Shown piece after piece: positions 1 to 9,318 of a stretch of 57,656 nt of DNA. Position 1 is the stretch's first letter; each line of letters begins with the position of its first letter. A model generated the notes under the pieces. That model searched no databases. It worked only from the letters and a program-made list of their open reading frames with translations, and was not told the DNA's origin. The stretch lies in NCBI GenBank assembly GCA_001512965.1, contig LFRW01000053.1, positions 1 through 57,656 on the forward strand, in the 5' to 3' direction. The position numbers were made by a program, and so were the translations under genes. The stretch comes from Methanomicrobia archaeon DTU008 (GTDB lineage: Archaea; Thermoplasmatota; Thermoplasmata; Methanomassiliicoccales; Methanomassiliicoccaceae).

Positions 1-253
1 GACCGGCTATTCCGGCTTCGTTGCCGATATCCAGGTCAAGGAGGAGGAGATCCACAGCCTCTATGATTATGACGCAAGCATGATCGATATGATCGGACGG
101 ATGCGTTCCATCCAGGGATCCATCCAGGCATCTCTCGCTGCTGGTGATGGAGCCCGTGCCCAACAGGACATAATGGAAATGCGGGCGATCATAAATGAGT
201 TCGAGTCGCAGTTCGACCGGCGGCTCAGGGTCATCACGGGAACGGAGGTCTGA
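1..253 (+). CDS. C-terminal end of an unidentified helical protein (cut by window start)
   Basis: The frame is open from base 2 to a TGA at 251-253 and gives the last 83 residues of a protein whose start lies outside the window. The segment is mostly predicted helix, rich in E, D, R, M and Q, with no cysteines and no membrane segment. It ends three bases before the next ATG, so it is the upstream member of the SPFH/zinc-ribbon operon. In the Bacillus PspA-YdjGHI operon a PspA-type helical protein lies upstream of zinc-ribbon and SPFH proteins, so a PspA-like identity is possible, but this tail alone does not show it. Confidence 0.7.
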   Translation, partial: TGYSGFVADIQVKEEEIHSLYDYDASMIDMIGRMRSIQGSIQASLAAGDGARAQQDIMEMRAIINEFESQFDRRLRVITGTEV

Positions 254-256
254 GGA

Positions 257-1387
257 ATGTCCCTCATAGGCGCTGATACCTTCAAGTGGGAGGACGCGGA
301 CAAACGCGGGAACATAATGTTCCGCCTTCCCCGCAACATTCGCTGGAATGACAACATAGTTGTGAGGGAGGATGAGATCGCGGTCTTCTATCGCGACGGC
401 AAGGTGCTAGCGTACATCGACCGCCCTGACCGTTATGCATTGTCCTCCTTGAACGACCCCATCGTAGGGCGAATCGTCAAGGCGCTGTCTGGAGCGCAGC
501 AGCAGGCAGAGGTCATCTATCTTCAGAAGCGTGTCTTCGATGGGAAGTTCGGCTCCAAACAGCCATATCAGTTCAGGGACCCTGAGTTCGGGGTCGTCAA
601 CCTCCGAGTGTTCGGAGAGTTCAGATACAAGGTGAGCTCCCCTGAGAACTTCGTCAATCAGTTCGTAGGCACGTTCAACTATGCCACGTCCGCCGAGGTT
701 GAAAGCCGCATAAAGGAGCAGATGGTCATCCTCGTCTACAACATCATAGGCGAGATGAAGGACCAGGGCATGGGCGTGGCGGACCTTGCATCCAGCCTGA
801 TGAACATCGAACAAGGTGTCTTGGCCAAGAGCGACGATCAATTCGGCCCATATGGGCTCGACATCGACAAGATCTCCGGATTGTACATATCTCTGCCAGA
901 TGAGGTCCAGAGAGCGGTGGACACCCGTGCCTCCATGCAGGTGCTTGGCACCAACTACATGGGCTACCAGACCGGTCAGGCCATGCGAGAGGCCGCCTCC
1001 AATCCCGCCGGCGGCGCAGCCGGGGCCGGGGTGGGCGTGGGCGCCGGAATAGGCATGGGGTGGACCATGGTGGACCAGATGCGCGGCGCGGGTCAATCGC
1101 AGCAGCCGTCCGGAGGCGGTCAGGGAAGCCCTCCCCCGTTCGGACCGACGGTCAAATGTCCCAAATGCGGGACCATGAACCCGTCGACCAACAAGTTCTG
1201 CTCGGAATGCGGCCACCGCTTCGAGCCGGACAGCAAGTGCCCCAAATGCGGATCCAACGTTCCCGGCGGCTCGAAGTTCTGTCCCAATTGCGGAAACCCG
1301 ATGGGCAATCTCAAATGCCCTAACTGCAACGCAGAGGTGCCGGCATCGAGCAAGTTCTGTCCCAATTGCGGCAATCCCATGAAGTGA
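257..1387 (+). CDS. SPFH-domain protein with three C-terminal zinc ribbons (YdjI-like)
   Basis: 376 residues. Residues ~20-230 form an SPFH (band 7) domain of the soluble YdjI type, often annotated as 'virion core protein'. A Gly/Ala-rich linker follows (~245-290). Three successive zinc ribbons then occupy residues 301-319, 328-346 and 354-372, each with the pattern CPxC-x10-CxxC. No signal peptide or membrane helix is seen. The ATG follows GAGG/GGAGG-like bases and lies three bases after the preceding stop; the next gene begins nine bases after this stop. The family scaffolds membrane-associated complexes, and the ribbons probably dock the neighbouring zinc-ribbon proteins; that last point is inference. 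Confidence 0.85.
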   Translation: MSLIGADTFKWEDADKRGNIMFRLPRNIRWNDNIVVREDEIAVFYRDGKVLAYIDRPDRYALSSLNDPIVGRIVKALSGAQQQAEVIYLQKRVFDGKFGSKQPYQFRDPEFGVVNLRVFGEFRYKVSSPENFVNQFVGTFNYATSAEVESRIKEQMVILVYNIIGEMKDQGMGVADLASSLMNIEQGVLAKSDDQFGPYGLDIDKISGLYISLPDEVQRAVDTRASMQVLGTNYMGYQTGQAMREAASNPAGGAAGAGVGVGAGIGMGWTMVDQMRGAGQSQQPSGGGQGSPPPFGPTVKCPKCGTMNPSTNKFCSECGHRFEPDSKCPKCGSNVPGGSKFCPNCGNPMGNLKCPNCNAEVPASSKFCPNCGNPMK

Positions 1388-1396
1388 GGGTGAAGG

Positions 1397-2140
1397 ATGG
1401 CAGAGATCAAATGCCCAAAATGCGCTGGGCCAGTGCAATTTGACGCGGGAACGAGGTTCACCAAGTGCAGCTATTGTTCGTCACAGATCTACATCGATCG
1501 GTCTGGAGCCCTCTTCTATTACGCGATACCCTTCACGCTGTCGGAGAGCGACGCGGTAGGGACGTTCAAACGCTGGGCCGGAGGTTCGACAAAGGCGAAG
1601 GACCTCGATAAGCTGGCCAAGATCACCAAGGTGGCGAAGAAGTACTTCCCCCTGTACATGTTCCGCCGGCTCATCGATGACCGTGAGGAGGTTCTGCTGG
1701 AGCCTGCCGCCTCGACCGTACTGCCAGGCCTCCATCAGCTCAAGCTTCCTGGCGGGGACCTCCAGATCTTCGATGCCCAGTTCAACACCAGCGGTGCGGA
1801 GATGGTCCAGCCTGACATCGCCATGACGCACTACCTCACCACCCTGCCTGGCAATGCCAAGGAGCAGAGCCTGGTATATTTCCCCATCTGGGAGTTGGAA
1901 TATCAGTTCAAGGGGAACACATATCATGCGGTGGTGGACGCCTCCTCTTCGGAGGTGTTCGCCTCGACGTTCCCCATTCGAAGCTCCGTGGCATACATCG
2001 CGGTGTCGATCGCCGGTTTCTTCGCCTTCATCGGCGAAGGTCTGCTCGCGACTGTGAACCTTCTCGCGGGGACCGCTCTAATGGCCGTAACGGTGGCGGC
2101 GGTCTTCGTGGCGTCGCTGTATGTGGCCAGGAGGCTGTGA
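1397..2140 (+). CDS. Zinc-ribbon membrane protein, paralog 1 of 3
   Basis: 247 residues. An N-terminal zinc ribbon uses C6, C9, C24 and C27. A middle domain contains two aromatic 'YFPLY' and 'YFPIWELEY' motifs followed by a VVDA turn. One or two membrane helices fill the C-terminus (~198-243), which ends in ARRL. The same plan (ribbon, Y-x-P-[IL]-[YW] motifs, VD turn, C-terminal helices) recurs in the next gene, so the two are tandem paralogs. It resembles Bacillus YdjG-type zinc-ribbon membrane proteins in architecture. The gene sits in a tight operon, nine bases after the SPFH gene. No enzymatic motif is visible. Confidence 0.8.
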   Translation: MAEIKCPKCAGPVQFDAGTRFTKCSYCSSQIYIDRSGALFYYAIPFTLSESDAVGTFKRWAGGSTKAKDLDKLAKITKVAKKYFPLYMFRRLIDDREEVLLEPAASTVLPGLHQLKLPGGDLQIFDAQFNTSGAEMVQPDIAMTHYLTTLPGNAKEQSLVYFPIWELEYQFKGNTYHAVVDASSSEVFASTFPIRSSVAYIAVSIAGFFAFIGEGLLATVNLLAGTALMAVTVAAVFVASLYVARRL

Positions 2141-2141
2141 C

Positions 2142-3146
2142 ATGAGCGACCGATTGTCCGTGGGCCTGAACTGCCCCTCGTGCGGAGGAGCGATCTCCGT
2201 CACCGAAGGGGAAAGTACGACAAATTGCAGATATTGCGGCTCCACCCTCTACATCGAGGGCGACAATGGTGTAGGAACCGTCGTTTTCAAGAACAAGTTG
2301 GATCGAGATGCGGCCATCAAGGCTACTCAGGTATGGTGGAGGAAGGGTTTCAAGGCCCGGGACCTCAAGAACGTCGGTACGATAACCGAGGTGTATCCCA
2401 TCTACCTCCCGTTCTGGAGCATCGGCACCCGCGTGGCCGGATGGGTGTGCGGATATGAGGAAAGGTCCACGACCGATTCCAAGGGCAACACCCGCACCGA
2501 GAAGGTGTACAAGGAGGAGATGGTCCTCCAGGACCTCCACTACTCGGACATAGCATGCGACCCAGGTGACCTTGGCATACGCTCGGTCCCTAACTTCAGC
2601 GGCGAAGCCTCCTTCGAGGACATGGACATGATACCGACGTTCGAATCGACCACCAGCCACGACGATGCCATCGCTAACGCGAAGGCCGATGCGATAGAAC
2701 GCGGCAGGGAGAGCGCTAACGTACCCAACATCACCTTCGAGAAGTTCCACGTGCTGGTGCGCAAGGTCAGCATGATATATTATCCGGTATGGGTCGTGCG
2801 ATACACCTATCAGGATCGTATGTACATGGCCACGGTAGACGGCGTCACCGGGCGGATGCTTAGCGGGCGCGCACCAGGGGACCCCCTGTACCAGAGCCTG
2901 GCCGTTACGGCCGGCACGTCCTTGGGGGGCTTGGCGGCGGCAGGCGGCATCATCACATTGATATCGTTCGACTCTGAGGTCGGCATCGCCGGCGTGATCC
3001 TTGGCCTGATCGTGTTCGGTGCGACCTATTGGTTCTTCCGGCATGGATCGGAGATCGTCCAGGGAGAGTTCCCCGATCGCAAGGAACTGTCCATGCGGAT
3101 CAATGGCCAGACCATGATGGACCGTATCAGGGGGTTGAGGATATGA
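2142..3146 (+). CDS. Zinc-ribbon membrane protein, paralog 2 of 3
   Basis: 334 residues. The ATG at 2142 is preferred over one at 2121 because AGGAGG lies at 2129-2134 and the start then follows the upstream stop by one base. The zinc ribbon uses C11, C14, C29 and C32. Central motifs 'YPIYLPFW' and 'IYYPVWVVRY' followed by TVDG match those of the preceding gene. Two or three hydrophobic segments lie at ~255-305. The gene overlaps the next one by four bases (ATGA). This is the longest of the three paralogs because of an insertion between the two aromatic motifs. The role is unknown; context suggests a membrane-anchored partner of the SPFH protein. Confidence 0.8.
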   Translation: MSDRLSVGLNCPSCGGAISVTEGESTTNCRYCGSTLYIEGDNGVGTVVFKNKLDRDAAIKATQVWWRKGFKARDLKNVGTITEVYPIYLPFWSIGTRVAGWVCGYEERSTTDSKGNTRTEKVYKEEMVLQDLHYSDIACDPGDLGIRSVPNFSGEASFEDMDMIPTFESTTSHDDAIANAKADAIERGRESANVPNITFEKFHVLVRKVSMIYYPVWVVRYTYQDRMYMATVDGVTGRMLSGRAPGDPLYQSLAVTAGTSLGGLAAAGGIITLISFDSEVGIAGVILGLIVFGATYWFFRHGSEIVQGEFPDRKELSMRINGQTMMDRIRGLRI

Positions 3147-3736
3147 AGGTCGTCCAGGTCAAGTGCCCCAATTGCGATCTGCCTCTGAACATGGAAATGA
3201 AGGATGAGCTCTTCTATTGCTCGAACTGCGGGACCATGCACACGAGGGAAGCTCAAAGGGTGGAGCAGATACCATACGAGATCGCTGACTTCCGGAAGGA
3301 CACCTTGATCGATAATCGCGTGTACATCCCCTTCTGGCGCTTGTGCACCGATTTCCGCATCAGGTCAAGGGATGTCGTGGGGGGTTTCTTCGATAAGTTA
3401 AGGCAGGGACTGAACGGGGACAACGGTAGCGGTTCCTTGTACATCTTCGTGCCAGCTTCGCATATGGATACCGCGGCGTTCCGGTACTGGGCGGTCCACC
3501 TTACCTTGAACAATCCGAGGTATACCACGAGAGCCGATTTCGCCGGGACGAGGCGCATGCCGGCCTCCACCAGCCGGGACGAGGCTATCGAGATGGCAGA
3601 CTTCGTGGCATTGACGCTGGAGGCTGAGAAGCCCGGGGTCCTTCAATATCTGGACTACTCGCTCACGGTGCAGCAGGCCAAGGTGGTCTACCTGCCGTTC
3701 ATGTCCAGCCCGTCCGGTTTGCACCTGGCATGGTGA
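3143..3736 (+). CDS. Zinc-ribbon protein, paralog 3 of 3, without membrane segments
   Basis: 197 residues. The ATG overlaps the previous stop (ATGA) and follows GTTGAGGAT. The zinc ribbon uses C8, C11, C26 and C29. A 'YIPFWRL' motif (~57-63) and a terminal 'VVYLPFM' motif match the aromatic motifs of the two upstream paralogs, but the C-terminal membrane helices are absent, so the protein stops where theirs begin. It is the last gene of the zinc-ribbon operon; a 113-base gap precedes nfeD. It could be a soluble partner of the membrane-anchored paralogs. No catalytic residues are recognised. Confidence 0.75.
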   Translation: MKVVQVKCPNCDLPLNMEMKDELFYCSNCGTMHTREAQRVEQIPYEIADFRKDTLIDNRVYIPFWRLCTDFRIRSRDVVGGFFDKLRQGLNGDNGSGSLYIFVPASHMDTAAFRYWAVHLTLNNPRYTTRADFAGTRRMPASTSRDEAIEMADFVALTLEAEKPGVLQYLDYSLTVQQAKVVYLPFMSSPSGLHLAW

Positions 3737-3849
3737 TCGGTCTTCCAGGGCCGCCCCTTCCCTCATTGGGATAGAACGGAACCTTCTTTGCCCGCGGAGG
3801 GCGGCTTCCCTGGCATATATTTTTATCATCCCCCGGAGTTAGACTAATC

Positions 3850-4323
3850 ATGACCGGTGCTGAGCTTGGGCTCATAATGATAATCATCGGGATCATCATG
3901 CTTATCGCCGAGATATTCGCTCCGGGCGCGTTCTTGCTGGTCCCCGCGACGGTTCTGATAGTGCTCGGCGCCATAGGCATGATCGCCCCTGACATCCTAC
4001 TTAGCTGGTGGTCTCCGATCATCGCGGTCGTCCTGATAGTTCCAATGACGCTGATCACGGTGAGGATGTATCAGAAGCTATCACCACCGATGCCTCCCAC
4101 CACGACGGTGGCCACCTCCCTCATAGGTCAGGAGGGGGTGGTCGTGACCAAGGTCTGTCCTGGAAACATAAAGGGAAAGGTCAAGATCAAGAGCGATGTC
4201 TGGAGCGCCACGTCCGACCAGAACATCCCTGTCGGAGCGAGGGTCGTGGTCGTTCACAGCGAAGGAGTACATGTGAGAGTGAAGCAGATCGGGGAGGCTA
4301 CCACCTCTACCGAGTGCGATTGA
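3850..4323 (+). CDS. Short NfeD-family membrane protein
   Basis: 157 residues. Three membrane helices (~5-25, 28-48, 54-74) are followed by a soluble OB-fold domain (~88-150) beginning near the 'IGQEGVV' motif. The ClpP-like serine protease domain of long NfeD proteins is absent, so this is the short type. NfeD proteins are typically encoded next to stomatin/SPFH genes and form membrane complexes with them; here the stomatin gene begins 12 bases downstream. A T/A-rich stretch at 3820-3832 (atatatttttatc) is a likely promoter TATA region about 25 bases before the start. Confidence 0.88.
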   Translation: MTGAELGLIMIIIGIIMLIAEIFAPGAFLLVPATVLIVLGAIGMIAPDILLSWWSPIIAVVLIVPMTLITVRMYQKLSPPMPPTTTVATSLIGQEGVVVTKVCPGNIKGKVKIKSDVWSATSDQNIPVGARVVVVHSEGVHVRVKQIGEATTSTECD

Positions 4324-4335
4324 GGAGATGATGGA

Positions 4336-5427
4336 ATGGTAGAGCCGATAACGATCGCGTTGGTGGTCTTTGTCATCATCGCTGCGATAGCGATCCTCAT
4401 CACGGGGATCAGGATTGTAAAGCCGTACGAGCAGGCCATCTACGTTCTTCTGGGTACGTATAAACGAACCTTGAATCCAGGGTTCAACTACGTGTTCCCG
4501 CTGATAAGCGAGGTGACCAAGATAGATCTCAGGACACAGGTGCTAGAGGTTCCCAGCCAGGAGGTCATCACAAAGGACAACTCCCCTACGCATGTGGACG
4601 CTATCATCTATATCAAGGTCATCGACCCCAAGAAGGCGTACTTCGAGGTAACCAACTATCGATCGGCCACCGTATATCTGGCGCAGACGACGCTGCGTGC
4701 CATAATCGGTGACATGGAGCTGGACGAGGTCCTGTCATCTCGGGAGAAGATCAATCTGCGCCTCAGGGACACCCTTGATGAGGCGACCGACAAGTGGGGT
4801 GTCAGGGCCGAGGCGGTGGAGATCCGTGAGGTCGATCCCGCTCCGAAGGTCAAGCAGGCCATGGAGGAGCAGACATCCTCCGAGAGGCTCCGAAGGGCGG
4901 CCATCCTGCGGGCGGACGGCGAGAAGCGCGCCGCGATACTGTCCGCAGAGGGAAGCAAGAGGGCCCGCATCCTGCAGGCTGAGGGTATCAGGCAGTCCAA
5001 GATCGTGGAGGCGGAGGGTGAGAGGCTCGCTACCATCCTCCAGAGCCAGGGTGAGGCCCAGAAGCTGCGCATCCTGTCGCTAGGGTCGGCACCTCTGGAC
5101 TCCAAGGCGCTAACGGTACTGTCGATGCAGACCATGCAGAGCCTTGGCGAGTCGGCCAGCACCAAGTGGATCATACCCTTCGAGGTGACCAAGGTCCTGG
5201 AGGGCATGTCGGAGTACATGGGAGTAAGCCGGCAGACGCCGCCTCGCGATGTGACCGACCGTGAGGACATCGAGAAGGCCGTAGGCTCTCCCGAGGACAT
5301 CCTGGGACCGATCCCTTCCCATACGGAGCTCCGGGCCGAGCTCAAGCAGCTCGAGCTTGACATGGGCAAGGAGGTCAAGGAGAGCGAGGCGGTCGGAGAA
5401 ACTGGCCGCGGCAAGTTGGTCGACTGA
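4336..5427 (+). CDS. Stomatin/SPFH (band 7) membrane protein, paired with NfeD
   Basis: 363 residues. One N-terminal membrane helix (~3-25) is followed by 'VKPYEQAIYVLLG', the typical entry to the band 7 domain (~27-195). A charged coiled coil follows (~175-240), built on repeated R-A-x-I-L-x-A-E-G units. This is the stomatin/podocin branch, distinct from the zinc-ribbon SPFH protein at 257-1387. The C-terminal ~90 residues are acidic and low in complexity. Stomatins oligomerise on the membrane with NfeD and organise membrane proteins and proteolysis. The gene forms a pair with the upstream nfeD. Confidence 0.9.
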   Translation: MVEPITIALVVFVIIAAIAILITGIRIVKPYEQAIYVLLGTYKRTLNPGFNYVFPLISEVTKIDLRTQVLEVPSQEVITKDNSPTHVDAIIYIKVIDPKKAYFEVTNYRSATVYLAQTTLRAIIGDMELDEVLSSREKINLRLRDTLDEATDKWGVRAEAVEIREVDPAPKVKQAMEEQTSSERLRRAAILRADGEKRAAILSAEGSKRARILQAEGIRQSKIVEAEGERLATILQSQGEAQKLRILSLGSAPLDSKALTVLSMQTMQSLGESASTKWIIPFEVTKVLEGMSEYMGVSRQTPPRDVTDREDIEKAVGSPEDILGPIPSHTELRAELKQLELDMGKEVKESEAVGETGRGKLVD

Positions 5428-5456
5428 AACGACCCCTTCCCAAACACCTTCCCTTC

Positions 5457-5461
5457 TTTTT
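5457..5461 (+). terminator. Oligo-T termination signal after the nfeD-stomatin pair
   Basis: A TTTTT run preceded by pyrimidine-rich sequence lies 30 bases after the stomatin stop and before the promoter of the ABC gene. Archaeal RNA polymerase terminates at such T-runs, so this is a plausible terminator. No hairpin is evident. Confidence 0.35.
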
Positions 5462-5497
5462 CATCATACGACGCCCACCCAGTCCTTTCCATGCAAG

Positions 5498-5508
5498 TAT
5501 AAATAAAA
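5498..5508 (+). promoter_or_regulatory. TATA box for the ABC transporter operon
   Basis: The sequence gtataaataaaa matches an archaeal TATA box. Transcription would start about 25 bases downstream, near 5528. That falls after the GTG at 5518 but before the ATG at 5548, which supports the ATG as the true start. Confidence 0.5.
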
Positions 5509-5547
5509 TGTCTCCTTGTGCCAGATGAACAGGCCGGCGTGGAGAAC

Positions 5548-6267
5548 ATGACTATCATCAGATGCGAGAACTTGATCAAGACCTACCAGACCGGCACGGT
5601 GACGGTCGAAGCGCTCCGAGGGATCGACCTCGGGATCGAAGAGGGAGAGATGGTGGCCATAATGGGCCCCTCCGGATGCGGCAAGACCACCTTGCTGAAC
5701 TGCCTGAGCGGCATCGATGATGCCACTTCGGGAAGGATACTGATCGAGGGCCTGGACCTTACGGCGATGAGCGATAGCGAGAAGACCGCATTCCGCGCTT
5801 CCCGCATGGGCTTCATATTCCAGTTCTACAACCTTCTTCCCGTTCTGACCGCAGTGGAGAACGTCGAGCTGCCGCTATTGATCGCCGGAAAGGCCGCGGG
5901 AGAGGCTAGGAGCAAGGCGCTCTCCCTGCTGGACGCGGTCGGACTCTCCCATCGGTCACAGCAAAGGCCCGCTTCCCTCTCCGGCGGGGAACGTCAAAGG
6001 GTCACCATCGCCAGGGCTCTCGGCAACACTCCTGCGATCGTATGGGCCGATGAGCCGACGGGCGACCTGGACAAGAAGACCTCCGATGAGATCGTGGCCC
6101 TGATGCGTCGTTTGAACAAGGAGAACGGACAGACGTTCGTCATAGTCACACATGATCTCGAAGTGGGTGAAAGGTGCGACCGCATCATACGAATGCGAGA
6201 TGGAAGGATCATCGATCGGAACGGTCGAGCCAGCGACATCTCTGATGAGATAAGGGAACTGGGGTGA
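5548..6267 (+). CDS. ABC transporter ATP-binding protein, MacB/LolD type
   Basis: 239 residues from the ATG at 5548. A GTG at 5518 in the same frame is less likely because it precedes the predicted transcription start. Walker A is GPSGCGKTT (40-48), the signature is LSGGERQR, Walker B with the D-loop is '[10 protein letters not shown]', and the switch His is in 'VTHD'. This set is typical of the LolD/MacB/FtsE branch, which powers FtsX-type permeases rather than carrying substrate through a channel. The partner permease begins five bases after this stop. The exported or extracted substrate cannot be read from sequence. Confidence 0.92.
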   Translation: MTIIRCENLIKTYQTGTVTVEALRGIDLGIEEGEMVAIMGPSGCGKTTLLNCLSGIDDATSGRILIEGLDLTAMSDSEKTAFRASRMGFIFQFYNLLPVLTAVENVELPLLIAGKAAGEARSKALSLLDAVGLSHRSQQRPASLSGGERQRVTIARALGNTPAIVWADEPTGDLDKKTSDEIVALMRRLNKENGQTFVIVTHDLEVGERCDRIIRMRDGRIIDRNGRASDISDEIRELG

Positions 6268-6271
6268 ACTA

Positions 6272-9247
6272 TTGACCGGACTTCGAACGGTCGTTCTCAT
6301 GGTCGCGTATGCGGCCGCTTTACTGGCGTCCCTCCTGATGTTGCCCATGATATACGCACTGGTCGCCATCCTGCTTCTGACGATATTGCTCGTACTGGCG
6401 GATGCCATGGGAAATCGCATCCTGTTCAAGATGGCCGCCCGCAACGTATCGCGCCGGCCGGGAACCACCGCCCTGGTGCTAGCCGGCCTGATGGTGGGTA
6501 CCGCCATAATATCCGCCACCCTGGTCGTTGGCGATACCTTCGACAGCATGGTCGTGGGTGAGGTGACAGACTCCTACGGCAAGGCGTACCTCTTCATCAG
6601 CGGACCAGGTGGTGGGATGTTCGACCGTTCGTCCGTGGCATCCGTCACCGATCGACTGCGCGACGTCGATGACGTCAACTCCGCCGAATGGTTCCTCAGG
6701 GCCTCTACCGGGATCAACAATCAGCGGGTGGAACTGACCCTCCCCTCTGCATCATTGTTCGGTCTAACGGATGGAGCGGTGGGCAGCCTTGGAGGGTTCA
6801 TCTCAGAGACCGGCGAGACCATCGATGTCCTGCCCTCTCCAGGAAACATCTACGTGAACGAGAGGCTCGCGTCCATCCTGGACATCGCCCCTGGAGATGT
6901 CGTCTCCCTCAGCGCGGCATCAGGTGTCGCTCCGGTCCAACTCAGGGTCGGGGCCGTTGTCACCGGGGATGCTCTAGGGGGCATCATGGGAGGTCGGAAC
7001 GTCTATGTCGACCTGGGGACCGCCCACATGCTCCTCGATATCGAGGATGGCGTAAACACGCTGGCAGTGACCTTCGACGCTGCTGGTCGTGAGGACCCCG
7101 ACACGGTGAGGGGCGCCGTCGACGCCGTTCTGGACTCTCCGGACCACCGGTCGCTGGGCTTGAAGGTGACCGGAGACCGCGCCTTGGAGATGGAGGAGCA
7201 GAGGGACCAGGTCTCGATGTTCGTCTCCCTGTTCTTCGTCTTCGGCTCGTTCTCCATCATCGCCGGGGTCGTACTGATCGCGAACATCTTCACCATGCTG
7301 GGTGAAGAGCGGAAGAGCGAGATGGGCATGGCAAGGGCGGTGGGCATGCAACGCGGGCATCTGCGAAAGCTGTTCATCTATGAAGGCTTCATCTATGCCC
7401 TGGCAACGGCCGCGATAGGCTCCCTGACAGGCCTGCTGCTGGCCTACGGCCTCATCATGGCGGTCGGCATGGTCTTGGACCTTGGCGGCGTGAACATGGT
7501 CAGGTACTTCACCTTCACCCCTCTGTCCATGCTGATAGCCTACATCGCCGGCTTCTCGCTCACCATGGTGTCCATCTACGGCATCACGCACAGGATCTCG
7601 AACATGAACATCGTGAGGGCCATACGCAACATACCGGAGCCCCAGCGGCCTCGCGGCGACAGGAAGGCTCTCCGCATGGGCGTGCTGGCCATCATCGCCG
7701 GGGCCACCTCGATCTACGCAGGCATATCCTCCCGATCGCTTGGACTGGCGCTCGGGGGGCTATCGATCATCACCCTGTCATCGGGCCTCGTCACCAGGAG
7801 GTTCGTGGGCGACCGCATCGCGTGGACCGTGGCCGGTCTCGCCACTCTCTTGCTCTGGATGCCTGGCGTGGAGATATTTCCATACGAGGGCAATATCGAG
7901 TTGTTCGTCATCTCGGGCGTCTTCATGGTCACCTCTCTCTTGATGGTGATCATGTTCAACTCCGACCCCATCGTGTCATCCCTGACGTGGCTGCTTCGCA
8001 TCAGGGGAAGATACAAGGCGGTTCTCAAGACGGCCTTCTCTCAGCCCCTCAGGGCGAAAGGGCGCACCTCCATGAGCATCTTCATCTTCGCCCTGGTCAT
8101 CTTCACCATCACGACCCTATCGATGATCTCGGGCATGCTCGGCGTCGGTATACCAAAGATCATCGAAGAGACCTCGGGCGGCTTCGACATCATCGCGTTC
8201 TCGCAGGCACCTGTCGACATGTGGAGCGAGATCAACGGGACGGATGGGAAGGTCGGCCCTGAAAACATCGATGACATCGTCCAGCTCACGATGGGAAGGC
8301 TTACGTTCACGGTCCTGCCATCCATGGCCCCTGGCATCGAAGTGCCGAAGCAGTTCAGCTATAATGCGATAGGGGTGAGGCCATCGTTGTATGAGAGAGG
8401 CCATTATCCTCTCTCGGACTGGAACAGGACTGCCTACCCGACGGAAGAGGATGTCTGGCGGGCCATCCAGGAAGACCCATCATTGGTCGTCCTTGACGGC
8501 TCCGCCCGACTTGCAGACCTATCGGGCACCGGGATGTCCATCAACGTAGGCCCGTTCTCCGGCGTGGCCCTGGGGGACCGGGTGAACGCAACTGGCATGC
8601 AGGGAGAGAACAGAACGTTCACCGTCATAGGCTTCATGGAGCAGAGCGCGTTCAGCGGGGCGTTCATGAGCCAGGAGGCGGTCGAAGGCCTCACCGGCAT
8701 GAACGGTACGAACCTGTTCATGATCAAATTGACGGACGGCGTCGACGGCGAGAAGGAGAGCATCCTGTTGCAGAACCAGTTCTGGCAGTATCGTTTGACC
8801 ACCATACCTATCAGCGCATTGGCCCAGGACGCCGTTGCGCAGATCAACGGCATCTTCGACCTCATCAAGGCGTTCCTGGCGATGGGCCTGATAATCGGCA
8901 TAACCGGACTGGGCATAGTGACGATCCGTTCCATCCACGAGCGCCGGATCGAGATAGGCATGATGCGAGCGATCGGATACACCAAACGTATGATCATGTC
9001 CAATTTCGCCATGGAATCCGCCTTCGTGGCGGTCCTAGGCATACTCATGGGGACATTGCTGGGCATCATCATCGGGTATCAGCTATGGGACGGCGGCTTC
9101 AGCAGCATGGGGATCGACTTCATGGTGCCATGGGAGCCCATACTGCTGGTCGGCGTGCTCTCTCTCGCTGCCACCCTGCTAACGGTCCTTCCTGCCGCCT
9201 GGGGAGCTAGCAAGGTTCCTCCGGCCGAGGTGCTGCGCTTCGAGTGA
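6272..9247 (+). CDS. FtsX/MacB-type ABC permease, double-length
   Basis: 991 residues. The start is TTG at 6272 after GGGGTGA, five bases beyond the ATPase stop. Two N-terminal hydrophobic segments precede 'NVSRRPGTTALVLAGLMVG', the usual entry to an FtsX permease unit. A large extracytoplasmic domain (~95-310) and three helices (~320-450) follow. The pattern repeats in the second half, with an extracytoplasmic domain ~640-850 and three helices ~860-985, ending in 'PPAEVLRFE'. It is therefore a fused double FtsX permease, working with the ATPase upstream. Such transporters move lipids, lipoproteins or peptides or transmit force across the membrane; the substrate is unknown. Confidence 0.88.
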   Translation: MTGLRTVVLMVAYAAALLASLLMLPMIYALVAILLLTILLVLADAMGNRILFKMAARNVSRRPGTTALVLAGLMVGTAIISATLVVGDTFDSMVVGEVTDSYGKAYLFISGPGGGMFDRSSVASVTDRLRDVDDVNSAEWFLRASTGINNQRVELTLPSASLFGLTDGAVGSLGGFISETGETIDVLPSPGNIYVNERLASILDIAPGDVVSLSAASGVAPVQLRVGAVVTGDALGGIMGGRNVYVDLGTAHMLLDIEDGVNTLAVTFDAAGREDPDTVRGAVDAVLDSPDHRSLGLKVTGDRALEMEEQRDQVSMFVSLFFVFGSFSIIAGVVLIANIFTMLGEERKSEMGMARAVGMQRGHLRKLFIYEGFIYALATAAIGSLTGLLLAYGLIMAVGMVLDLGGVNMVRYFTFTPLSMLIAYIAGFSLTMVSIYGITHRISNMNIVRAIRNIPEPQRPRGDRKALRMGVLAIIAGATSIYAGISSRSLGLALGGLSIITLSSGLVTRRFVGDRIAWTVAGLATLLLWMPGVEIFPYEGNIELFVISGVFMVTSLLMVIMFNSDPIVSSLTWLLRIRGRYKAVLKTAFSQPLRAKGRTSMSIFIFALVIFTITTLSMISGMLGVGIPKIIEETSGGFDIIAFSQAPVDMWSEINGTDGKVGPENIDDIVQLTMGRLTFTVLPSMAPGIEVPKQFSYNAIGVRPSLYERGHYPLSDWNRTAYPTEEDVWRAIQEDPSLVVLDGSARLADLSGTGMSINVGPFSGVALGDRVNATGMQGENRTFTVIGFMEQSAFSGAFMSQEAVEGLTGMNGTNLFMIKLTDGVDGEKESILLQNQFWQYRLTTIPISALAQDAVAQINGIFDLIKAFLAMGLIIGITGLGIVTIRSIHERRIEIGMMRAIGYTKRMIMSNFAMESAFVAVLGILMGTLLGIIIGYQLWDGGFSSMGIDFMVPWEPILLVGVLSLAATLLTVLPAAWGASKVPPAEVLRFE

Positions 9248-9318
9248 TGTCGAACCAGAGCGGCGTCTCCTCGCCGGAGGCGAAGGGATGAGCAAAAAGG
9301 TGATGTGTCCGTAGCTCA

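Noticed and set aside
407-1438. 343-codon minus-strand frame over the SPFH/zinc-ribbon gene
   Set aside because: It is a shadow: the plus strand has clear zinc ribbons and a ribosome-binding site, and this frame has neither.
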